DNA from: Variovorax sp.
GTDB taxonomy: Bacteria; Pseudomonadota; Gammaproteobacteria; Burkholderiales; Burkholderiaceae_C
Assembly (NCBI GenBank): GCA_028292145.1
Contig: JAQGMX010000290.1
Span: forward strand, 1-18,372
DNA: 18,372 bases
Direction: 5' to 3'
Both the position numbers and the translations under genes were made by a program. Numbering within the stretch: the first letter of the stretch is position 1; each line of letters begins with the position of its first letter. Shown here in pieces: positions 1 through 6,055 of this stretch. Below the pieces are notes generated by a model. That model saw only the letters and a list, made by a program, of their open reading frames with translations, was not told where the DNA came from and made no database searches.

Positions 1-11
1 AAGGCAGTTTC

Positions 12-1085
12 ATGGCTCTCATCCCCGCCACCATCCTCACCGGCTTCCTCGGCTCCGGAAAGACGACCCTCCTCAAGCGCATCCTGACCGAGGCGCACGG
101 CCAGAAGATCGCGGTGATCGAGAACGAGTTCGGCGAAGAGAACATCGACAGCGACATCCTCGTGACCGAGTCGAAGGAGCAGATCGTCCAGATGAGCAAC
201 GGCTGCGTCTGCTGCACGATCCGCGAAGATCTGCGCGAAGCGCTGCAGTTGCTGGCAGCCAAGAAGCGCAAGGGCCTGCTCGATTTCGACCGTGTGGTGA
301 TCGAAACCACCGGTCTCGCAGATCCCGGCCCGGTCGCGCAGACCTTTTTCATGGACGACGAGATCGCCGAAAGCTATCTTCTCGATTCGATCCTGACGCT
401 GGTCGATGCCAAGCACGCGCCGCAACAGCTCAACGACCGCCAGGAGGCGCGCCGCCAGGTCGGTTTTGCCGACCAGATCTTCATCAGCAAGAGCGAACTG
501 GTGTCGGAAGAAGAAACCGAGGCGCTGATCCATCGCCTGAAGCACATGAACCCGCGGGCGCCGCAGCAAAAGGTGCATTTCGGCGAAGTGCCGCTCAAGA
601 GCGTGTTCGATCTGCGCGGCTTCAACCTGAATGCCAAGCTGGACATCGACCCGGACTTTCTGAAGGACGAAACGCACGACCACGACCACGGTCATGAAGG
701 ACACGACCATGCCGAGGGCGAGCACTGCGACCATCCATCGCACGCCACCGGTGGAGGTGAGGGCCACGGTCACCATCATCACCATGACGACGACGTAAAA
801 AGCTTCGTCTACAAGGCCGATCGCGCCTTCGATCCGGCCAAGCTGGAAGATTTTCTCGGCGCAATCGTCAACATCTACGGACCGCGCATGCTGCGCTACA
901 AAGGCGTTCTTCATATGCAGGGCACCGACCGCAAGGTGATCTTCCAGGGCGTTCACCAGCTGATGGGCAGCGACCTGGGCCCGGAATGGGGTGCGGAAGA
1001 AGTGCGTCAGAGCCGCATGGTGTTCATCGGAATCGACCTGCCGCGGGAAATCCTCGTACAGGGGCTGGATCAATCGCTGGTCTGA
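12..1085 (+). CDS. CobW/COG0523 family GTPase, putative metal chaperone
   Basis: A 357-residue G3E-family P-loop GTPase. Seen: Walker A GFLGSGKT at residues 11-18, the COG0523 signature CVCC at 65-68 (metal-binding CxCC), ETTGLADP at 98-105, a guanine-recognition motif in the variant form SKSE at 159-162, a His/Asp-rich stretch at about 222-261, and a CobW C-terminal domain from about 264 to the end. An AAGG at bases 1-4 lies seven bases before the ATG and supports this start. Family knowledge: COG0523 proteins use GTP hydrolysis to deliver metal (zinc in ZNG1/ZigA-type members, cobalt in CobW) to client proteins in the cytoplasm. The His-rich loop favours zinc or another transition metal, but the subfamily cannot be set from sequence alone. 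No cobalamin genes are nearby, so a cobalamin role is unlikely. The next gene encodes a DksA lacking three zinc-ligand cysteines, a pairing seen in zinc-starvation responses. Confidence 0.9.
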   Translation: MALIPATILTGFLGSGKTTLLKRILTEAHGQKIAVIENEFGEENIDSDILVTESKEQIVQMSNGCVCCTIREDLREALQLLAAKKRKGLLDFDRVVIETTGLADPGPVAQTFFMDDEIAESYLLDSILTLVDAKHAPQQLNDRQEARRQVGFADQIFISKSELVSEEETEALIHRLKHMNPRAPQQKVHFGEVPLKSVFDLRGFNLNAKLDIDPDFLKDETHDHDHGHEGHDHAEGEHCDHPSHATGGGEGHGHHHHHDDDVKSFVYKADRAFDPAKLEDFLGAIVNIYGPRMLRYKGVLHMQGTDRKVIFQGVHQLMGSDLGPEWGAEEVRQSRMVFIGIDLPREILVQGLDQSLV

Positions 1086-1157
1086 TCTGCGCAAAAAGGT
1101 CACACATTCTGGCGCCGAGTTCTTTACAATCGCCCGCCTGCTCCAGAGCCACCCTGA

Positions 1158-1189
1158 CCGCGCCCTGCGGAAAATGACTCGCGGCGCGG
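1158..1189 (+). terminator. GC-rich hairpin between cobW-like gene and dksA, possible weak terminator
   Basis: CCGCGCC at 1158-1164 pairs perfectly with GGCGCGG at 1183-1189, and after a two-base bulge GCG at 1167-1169 can pair with CGC at 1180-1182. The following bases (GAAATCGCTTG) hold no clear T run, so this is a poor intrinsic terminator. It may slow or end transcription from the upstream gene, or be a chance hairpin in GC-rich DNA. The rest of the 1086-1287 gap holds the dksA promoter candidate, a TACAAT hexamer at 1125-1130 without a convincing -35 partner, and the dksA leader. Confidence 0.25.
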
Positions 1190-1200
1190 GAAATCGCTTG

Positions 1201-1228
1201 TTGGCGGTTCGACTTTCAAGGGTATAAC
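1201..1228 (+). promoter_or_regulatory. Candidate sigma70 promoter of dksA with GC-only discriminator
   Basis: TTGGCG at 1201-1206 (-35, four of six consensus bases) is separated by 16 bases from TATAAC at 1223-1228 (-10, five of six). The six bases after the -10 (1229-1234, CCCGGG) are all G or C. Transcription would start near 1235, leaving a leader of about 53 bases before the GTG at 1288. A GC-rich discriminator is characteristic of promoters inhibited by ppGpp and DksA, so autoregulation is possible. That is inference from the pattern. TACAAT at 1125-1130 is an alternative upstream -10. Confidence 0.45.
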
Positions 1229-1287
1229 CCCGGGTTCGTCGCTGGCCACGTCCAGTTCCTCGAAGGATTTCCAAGGAGCCTGCCACC

Positions 1288-2181
1288 GTGAAGAAGCCTG
1301 CCGTAAAGGCCACTCCCGCCACCAAGCCGACCGTTTCTGCGGCCAAGGTGGCGAAGCCGGCCATTGCTGCAGCGCAGAAAACGCCGGTTGCGGTCGCCAA
1401 ATCGAAGACAGCTCCTGCAGCTGTCGTGTCTACCCAACCTGTCGGCCCCCGCGCCGTGCCACCCGCTACATCGTCCCCCATGAAAAAAACGGCTGCCGCC
1501 TCCACCACGCCCCCGGCGACACCTTCCGCCGCCACCAACCACGCCAACAACGCGCCGAATTCCGCGACGCCGCCGCCCGCACCCGCTGCACGCGGCGGTC
1601 GCGTGTCCCGGCTGTCGCAGCTGACGGTGCCATCGATGGCGCAGTCCGTCGCGTCGACCGCCGCCAAGTCGAGCTTCACTCAGATCGTGTCGACGGCCCT
1701 GGTGCCGCCGCCGCACGTCGCGGTCAAGAAAGACCCGAAGCTCGCGAACAACTGGAAGACAAAGGAAGCGGCCGAACTGGTCGACGCCGAAGTCATCGCG
1801 ATGCCGGATTCGGAGTACATGAACGACAAGCAGATGGCGTTTTTCCGCCTGAAGCTGGTCGAGCTCAAGCGCGGCATCCTGGAAAACGCCGGCGAAACCA
1901 CCGAGCACCTGCGTGAAGACACCGTGGTCGTGCCCGATCCGGCCGATCGCGCGACCATCGAGGAAGAGCATGCGCTCGAACTCCGCACCCGCGACCGCGA
2001 GCGCAAGCTGCTGAAGAAGATCGAGCAGTCGATCCAGCGCATCGATGCCGGCGACTACGGCTATTGCGACGAAACCGGAGAGCCGATCGGCGTCGGCCGT
2101 CTGCTGGCGCGCCCGACGGCCACGCTGTCGCTCGAAGCGCAGCAGCGTCGCGAACTCAAGCAGAAGATGTTCGGAGACTGA
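1288..2181 (+). CDS. dksA: RNA polymerase-binding transcription factor DksA, single-Cys type, with long N-terminal extension
   Basis: The protein has 297 residues, about twice the usual 151. Residues 1-150 are low-complexity, rich in Ala, Pro, Lys, Thr and Val. The DksA domain fills about 155-297: a coiled coil with the tip motif DPADRA at 217-222, whose D217 and D220 match the two tip aspartates of E. coli DksA, then the globular end. Of the four zinc-ligand cysteines only the first remains (C260). The others are T263, S281 and A284. Such Cys-poor DksA proteins fold without the full C4 zinc site. Role from the family: binds the RNA polymerase secondary channel and, with ppGpp, represses rRNA promoters and activates amino acid promoters. 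The GTG start is supported by AAGGAG at 1273-1278, nine bases upstream. It follows a COG0523 GTPase and precedes a STAS-like gene by 27 bases. Confidence 0.93.
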   Translation: MKKPAVKATPATKPTVSAAKVAKPAIAAAQKTPVAVAKSKTAPAAVVSTQPVGPRAVPPATSSPMKKTAAASTTPPATPSAATNHANNAPNSATPPPAPAARGGRVSRLSQLTVPSMAQSVASTAAKSSFTQIVSTALVPPPHVAVKKDPKLANNWKTKEAAELVDAEVIAMPDSEYMNDKQMAFFRLKLVELKRGILENAGETTEHLREDTVVVPDPADRATIEEEHALELRTRDRERKLLKKIEQSIQRIDAGDYGYCDETGEPIGVGRLLARPTATLSLEAQQRRELKQKMFGD

Positions 2182-2208
2182 TCCGACTCACACACCCGGG
2201 CGCGAACG

Positions 2209-3825
2209 ATGTCGAAAGAGGAACCAGGCCGACTGCTCTCCAAGATGGCGAAATTCGTTCGCAATCCGCTGAAGGATTGGGCCGAACTCGATGCTCAGGA
2301 TTCGGCGTCCGGTGAAACCGGCTACAGCCGCGAAATGTTGCGGGAGATGCTGGAACGCCGTCAGCGCAACGACTTCGTGCGGCGTCGAGAATTCGACGTC
2401 CTGCGCCGCATGCGCCAGCGCGAAGCCGCCGGCATTCGGGAGCCCGAATCGCAGTCTTCGCATGCCGACAGCAGCACCCACGGAAGAAGCGAAGGCCGTG
2501 CGCTCACGCTACGCAAGATCGACGAGATCGAGGCGCAGATGTCGCGTCAGTGGTGGAAGGGCGATCCGGCCAATCCCGAGGGCACGCCGATCCACCCCGA
2601 TGTGCTGGCTGCCCAGCGTTCGCGTGCCTATGCCGACACCACGCCGGGCTTGCGACCCGACCAGGCCCGATCACCCGACACCGGCCGCGGCGAGATACAG
2701 GCATCGCGCCTGCCCGAGCCGGGAAGCATGGTGCTGCCTGCGGGCGATAGCGCGCTCGACGAAGCCGCGATCCGTTTCGCTCACGGCGACGATGCCGGCG
2801 CCGAAACGATCCTTCTGCAGGCCCTGGTGCCGGGTAGCCCGCAGGCCGGGCACGACGACACCTGGCTGGCGCTGCTCGATCTGTACCGCGCCACCGGCGA
2901 TGCCGAGAAATTCGGAACAGCCAGCGTGCGCTACATGCAGCGTTTCGGGCGGAGCGGGCCGGACTGGATTTCGCTTCGGGAGGAAGCGTCGGACGCGCTT
3001 CAGGCCGGCTCGATCGCAACGATGCATGCGACCGCAGCCGATCCGCATGCGGCCGACTGGCGCAGCCCGCCGCAACTTCGTCGGGCCGATCTGGCGGAAC
3101 TCACCCGTTCGCTCACGGCTGCGGGTGGCACGTGGACACTCGATTGGCGCGCATTGACAGTCATCGACGCGGATGCAGCCGGTCCGCTGCGGATGCTTTT
3201 CAACCACTGGGCCAACTCGCCGGTCGATCTGCGTTTTGCTGGCGCGCCGCGCCTGGAGGCGGTGCTTGAGAAGGCGACGCCGGTCAATGGCCGAGATGTC
3301 GAGCAGCTTTGGTGGCAGCTGCGCATGGCGGCCCTGCGCGTCATGCACGCGGCCGATTCGTTCGAGATGGCTGCGCTTAACTACTGCATCACCTACGAGG
3401 TGTCGCCGCCGGCCTGGGAAGAACCGTGCGGACAGTTTGCTGCGCTCGAATTGCCCGCAGCGAGCGCGGCCGTACTTCCGAGCCGCAACGTGCCTGGCAA
3501 CGGTGCCGCTTTCGCAGCAGGTTCCGTCAAGTCGCATGCAGCGCTTGTGGGCGAACTGTCGGGTGAATTGCCCAGCACCTGGCGTCGGCTCGAAGCCGAG
3601 ATCGCCGAGCGCGAGCTGGCTGCCGCACCCGATGCGACGGCGATCTCGTGCGCTGCGCTGATCCGCATCGACCTGGCGGCGGCCGAGTCGCTAATGCACT
3701 GGGTCTTGATGCGTCAGAGCCAGGGGCACCGCGTGCAGTTTGTCAACGTTCAGCGCCTGGTGGCGGCCTTTTTCAGGATCGTCGGCCTCACGACCCACGC
3801 GCCGGTCGGCGTGCGCCAGCAATAG
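2209..3825 (+). CDS. Uncharacterised protein with degenerate STAS-like segments
   Basis: A 538-residue protein with no signal peptide or membrane segment visible, so probably cytoplasmic. Residues 1-70 are charged and helical, containing KFVRNPLKDWAEL at 15-27. Residues 75-180 are polar and probably disordered. Residues about 183-260 look like a helical-repeat (TPR-like) segment (LDEAAIRFAHGDDAGAE, then DTWLALLDLYRATGDAEKF). Two later stretches resemble STAS folds: about 294-355 (TLDWRALTVIDADAAGPLRM) and about 445-530 (ALIRIDLAAAESLMHWVL, then a Gly-His-Arg-Val strand and a final helix). Both carry alanines where anti-sigma antagonists of the SpoIIAA type have the phosphorylated serine, so phospho-switching seems unlikely and an MlaB-like binding role is possible. 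The ATG is 27 bases after dksA and has no clear Shine-Dalgarno sequence. Function unknown. The STAS assignment is by eye and moderate. Confidence 0.75.
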   Translation: MSKEEPGRLLSKMAKFVRNPLKDWAELDAQDSASGETGYSREMLREMLERRQRNDFVRRREFDVLRRMRQREAAGIREPESQSSHADSSTHGRSEGRALTLRKIDEIEAQMSRQWWKGDPANPEGTPIHPDVLAAQRSRAYADTTPGLRPDQARSPDTGRGEIQASRLPEPGSMVLPAGDSALDEAAIRFAHGDDAGAETILLQALVPGSPQAGHDDTWLALLDLYRATGDAEKFGTASVRYMQRFGRSGPDWISLREEASDALQAGSIATMHATAADPHAADWRSPPQLRRADLAELTRSLTAAGGTWTLDWRALTVIDADAAGPLRMLFNHWANSPVDLRFAGAPRLEAVLEKATPVNGRDVEQLWWQLRMAALRVMHAADSFEMAALNYCITYEVSPPAWEEPCGQFAALELPAASAAVLPSRNVPGNGAAFAAGSVKSHAALVGELSGELPSTWRRLEAEIAERELAAAPDATAISCAALIRIDLAAAESLMHWVLMRQSQGHRVQFVNVQRLVAAFFRIVGLTTHAPVGVRQQ

Positions 3826-3853
3826 TGCCGAGTTTGATCATCTGAGCCGTTGC

Positions 3854-3873
3854 CATCGGATACCTTTCCGATG
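3854..3873 (+). other. Short perfect hairpin upstream of hslV
   Basis: CATCGGA at 3854-3860 and TCCGATG at 3867-3873 form a 7-bp stem with a 6-base loop. No T run follows, so it is not an obvious intrinsic terminator. It ends at the first base of the heat-shock -35 candidate and could be an operator half-site pair or an RNA hairpin on read-through transcripts from the upstream gene. It could also be chance. Confidence 0.3.
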
Positions 3874-3900
3874 TTGAATCCCCCGGCGCTATCCCCAAAT
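3873..3900 (+). promoter_or_regulatory. Candidate heat-shock (sigma32) promoter of hslVU
   Basis: GTTGAAT at 3873-3879 matches the sigma32 -35 consensus CTTGAAA at five of seven bases. After a 13-base spacer, CCCCAAAT at 3893-3900 matches the -10 consensus CCCCATNT at all but one defined base. hslVU is sigma32-controlled in E. coli, which supports the call. The -10 covers the first two bases of the ATG at 3899, so a transcript from here would begin near 3907-3908 and could not use that ATG. Confidence 0.45.
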
Positions 3901-3907
3901 GGCGTCG

Positions 3908-4453
3908 ATGGAACAGTTTCACGGAACCACGATCATCAGCGTGCGCCGCAAGACCCCGGAGGGCGACCAGGTCGCTATCGGCGGCGATGGCCAGGTCACT
4001 CTCGGCAACATCGTCATCAAGGGGTCGGCGCGCAAAGTCAGGCGACTGCATCACGGCAAGGTCATCGCCGGCTTTGCCGGCGCCACGGCAGACGCCTTCA
4101 CGCTCTTCGAGCGCTTCGAGGCCAAGCTCGACAAGCACCAGGGCCAGCTGGCCCGCGCCGCGGTCGAACTCACCAAGGACTGGCGCACCGACCGCGTCCT
4201 GCGCCGCCTCGAAGCGATGCTGGCCGTCGCCGACAGCACCACCTCGCTGATCATCACCGGCAACGGCGACGTGCTGGAGCCGGAGGACGGCATTGTGGCG
4301 ATCGGTTCGGGCGGCGCCTACGCCCAGTCGGCAGCCAAGGCGCTGCTCGAGAACACCGACCTTTCCGCTGCCGAGATCGTCAAGAAGTCGCTCGAAATCG
4401 CGGCCGATCTCTGCATCTACACCAACATGCATCACACGATAGAGACGCTCTGA
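3908..4453 (+). CDS. hslV: ATP-dependent protease subunit HslV (ClpQ)
   Basis: Peptidase of the HslUV (ClpQY) complex: a dodecamer of N-terminal threonine hydrolases that degrades unfolded and regulatory proteins delivered by HslU. From the ATG at 3908 it has 181 residues: a short propeptide MEQFHG, then T7 as expected nucleophile (GTTIISVRR aligns with the TTIVSVRR of E. coli HslV), then GGDGQVTLGN, KVIAGFAGATADAFTLFERFE, AVELTKDWRTDRVLRRLEA, SLIITGNGDV and AIGSGGAYAQ. A 9-residue propeptide would result from the ATG at 3899. The 3908 start is preferred because MEQFHG is the usual betaproteobacterial start and because the heat-shock -10 overlaps 3899. Neither start has a Shine-Dalgarno sequence. 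The loop after SVRR is a few residues longer than in E. coli. The hslU gene follows after 11 bases. Confidence 0.94.
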   Translation: MEQFHGTTIISVRRKTPEGDQVAIGGDGQVTLGNIVIKGSARKVRRLHHGKVIAGFAGATADAFTLFERFEAKLDKHQGQLARAAVELTKDWRTDRVLRRLEAMLAVADSTTSLIITGNGDVLEPEDGIVAIGSGGAYAQSAAKALLENTDLSAAEIVKKSLEIAADLCIYTNMHHTIETL

Positions 4454-4464
4454 GTTTGCCCACC

Positions 4465-5796
4465 ATGTCCATGACCCCCCAGGAAATCGTCTCCGAACTC
4501 GATCGTCACATCGTCGGCCAGCCCCAGGCCAAGCGTGCGGTCGCCATTGCGCTGCGCAACCGCTGGCGGCGTCAGCAGGTCGAGGAAAAGCTGCGCGTCG
4601 AGATCACGCCCAAGAACATCCTCATGATCGGCCCGACCGGCGTCGGCAAGACCGAAATCGCGCGTCGGCTGGCGCGTCTGGCCGATGCGCCCTTCATCAA
4701 GGTCGAGGCCACCAAGTTCACCGAAGTCGGCTATGTCGGCAAGGATGTCGACGCCATCATTCGCGATCTGGCCGAAATTGCCGTCAAGCAGACGCGCGAG
4801 AAGGAAAGCATCAAGGTGCGGATGCGTGCCGAAGACGCTGCCGAAGACCGCATTCTCGACGTCCTGCTGCCGCCTGCGCGGACGCCGGAGGGCGCCGTGC
4901 CCGCCATCGGCGACGGTGGGAACACCACGCGCCAGGCATTTCGCAAGAAGCTGCGCGAGCATGCGCTGGACGACAAGGACATCGAGATCGATCTGGCGGA
5001 AAACCGCACGCCGCTGGAAATCATGGGTCCGGCCGGCATGGAGGAAATGACCGAGCAGCTGCGCGGCATGTTCGGCCAGATGGGCCAAGACAAGCGCAAG
5101 ACCCGCAAGTTGAAGATCGGCGAGGCCATGAAGCTGCTGATCGACGAAGAAGCCGCCAAACTGGTGAACGAAGACGACATCCGCGCGCAGGCGATTCATA
5201 ACGCTGAGCAGAACGGCATCGTCTTCATCGATGAGATCGACAAGGTCGCGACGCGCTCGGAGGCGCAGGGCAGCGACATCTCGCGCCAGGGTGTTCAGCG
5301 CGACCTGCTGCCGCTGGTCGAGGGCACCGCGGTCTCCACGAAGTACGGCGTGATCCGAACGGACCACATCCTGTTCATCGCGAGCGGCGCGTTCCATCTG
5401 AGCAAGCCGAGCGACCTGATTCCCGAGCTTCAGGGCCGTTTCCCGATCCGCGTCGAACTTCAATCGCTTTCCGTGGCCGATTTCGAGGCGATCCTGATGC
5501 AGACGCAGGCTTCGCTGGTCAAGCAGTACCAGGCATTGCTGGCGACCGAAGGCGTGACGCTCGACTTCACGCCGGATGGCATCACCCGATTGGCCGGCAT
5601 CGCATTCGACGTCAACGAGCGCACGGAGAACATCGGCGCGCGCCGGCTTTCGACCGTGATGGAGCGTTTGCTGGACGAAGTCAGCTTCGATGCCGCGAAG
5701 CTGGAAGGTCAGTCGATTCGCATCGATTCGGCATATGTAGAAGAACGGCTTATAGCGTTGAGCCAAGACGAAGATTTGTCTCGATTCATCCTCTGA
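4465..5796 (+). CDS. hslU: ATP-dependent protease ATPase subunit HslU (ClpY)
   Basis: AAA+ unfoldase that recognises, unfolds and threads substrates into HslV. It has 443 residues, the same length as E. coli HslU. Seen: N-terminal TPQEIVSELDRHIVGQ, Walker A GPTGVGKT at 56-63, pore loop GYVG at 89-92, the variable intermediate (I) domain at about 110-240, Walker B VFIDEID at 253-259, sensor 2 GARR at 391-394, and the C-terminal tail DLSRFIL that inserts into HslV. ATG at 4465 gives MSMTPQ; ATG at 4471 is an alternative two codons in. No Shine-Dalgarno sequence is visible, so translation is probably coupled to hslV, whose stop is 11 bases upstream. The frame stays open far back through hslV, but that upstream part is Arg-rich shadow. 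Very confident from near full-length similarity. Confidence 0.97.
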   Translation: MSMTPQEIVSELDRHIVGQPQAKRAVAIALRNRWRRQQVEEKLRVEITPKNILMIGPTGVGKTEIARRLARLADAPFIKVEATKFTEVGYVGKDVDAIIRDLAEIAVKQTREKESIKVRMRAEDAAEDRILDVLLPPARTPEGAVPAIGDGGNTTRQAFRKKLREHALDDKDIEIDLAENRTPLEIMGPAGMEEMTEQLRGMFGQMGQDKRKTRKLKIGEAMKLLIDEEAAKLVNEDDIRAQAIHNAEQNGIVFIDEIDKVATRSEAQGSDISRQGVQRDLLPLVEGTAVSTKYGVIRTDHILFIASGAFHLSKPSDLIPELQGRFPIRVELQSLSVADFEAILMQTQASLVKQYQALLATEGVTLDFTPDGITRLAGIAFDVNERTENIGARRLSTVMERLLDEVSFDAAKLEGQSIRIDSAYVEERLIALSQDEDLSRFIL

Positions 5797-5818
5797 CGGG
5801 CCTGATGGCGCCTCTGCT

Positions 5819-5880
5819 TCACGCATCACATTCATTGCGTGAGCTAAGTGCTTCATTTGCAACGAAATTAGCTGTTTTTG
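5819..5880 (+). terminator. Tandem hairpins after hslU, candidate intrinsic terminator
   Basis: Two adjacent inverted repeats follow hslU by 22 bases. TCACGCA at 5819-5825 pairs with TGCGTGA at 5836-5842 (7 bp, 10-base loop). AGCTAA at 5842-5847 pairs with TTAGCT at 5868-5873 (6 bp), with a smaller inner pairing of TTC 5852-5854 and GAA 5864-5866, and is followed by GTTTTTG at 5874-5880. The second stem plus five Ts resembles a weak rho-independent terminator that would separate hslVU from the dcw cluster. Stem GC content is low, so efficiency is uncertain. Confidence 0.4.
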
Positions 5881-5940
5881 AGCATTCGAAAACGGCGCTA
5901 AGTCGTTGATTCCATTACAAAAATTTCCCATCGCGCAAGG

Positions 5941-5968
5941 TTGTGTGCGAATCGTTTCCTGCTACAGT
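5941..5968 (+). promoter_or_regulatory. Candidate promoter of the dcw cluster (Pmra)
   Basis: TTGTGT at 5941-5946 and TACAGT at 5963-5968 are spaced by 16 bases and match sigma70 hexamers at three and four of six positions. The -10 overlaps the first of the AGTG repeats, and transcription would start near 5975 inside the repeat block. That is a layout suited to repression by MraZ. It is the best candidate seen in this AT-rich gap but a weak one. Other AT-rich hexamers at 5878-5911 are not excluded. Confidence 0.4.
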
Positions 5969-6000
5969 GCAAAAAAGTGCATTTAAGTGGGAAAAAGTGT
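5965..6000 (+). promoter_or_regulatory. MraZ operator: four AGTG direct repeats at 10-bp spacing
   Basis: AGTG occurs at 5966-5969, 5976-5979, 5986-5989 and 5996-5999, exactly 10 bp apart; the last three copies read AAGTG, and the third reads AAGTGGGA. A degenerate fifth copy (AGCG) lies in phase at 6006. Family knowledge: MraZ oligomers bind direct repeats of this kind one helical turn apart (TGGGN with 5-base spacers in E. coli, AAAGTG boxes in mycoplasmas) just upstream of their own gene and repress the dcw operon. Position, spacing and core sequence all agree, so autoregulation by MraZ is likely. Confidence 0.8.
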
Positions 6001-6055
6001 CGGACAGCGTCTCTTCGAGATGCGCGCCAGTTCCCACCACAAAGGTCTCGTGGTC

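Noticed and set aside
1086..1287. Possible Zur box between the COG0523 gene and dksA
   Set aside because: No AT-rich dyad resembling the Zur consensus was found. Only a promoter candidate and a GC-rich hairpin are visible.
1216..1971. Minus-strand frame opposite dksA with Gly/Arg-rich product
   Set aside because: It is the reverse image of the Ala/Pro-rich DksA tail, with no homology and no plausible start context.
3850..4464. Upstream in-frame extension of hslU giving a protein of 648 residues
   Set aside because: The extra part runs antiphase through hslV, is Arg/Pro-rich shadow sequence, and HslU homology begins exactly at the ATG at 4465.
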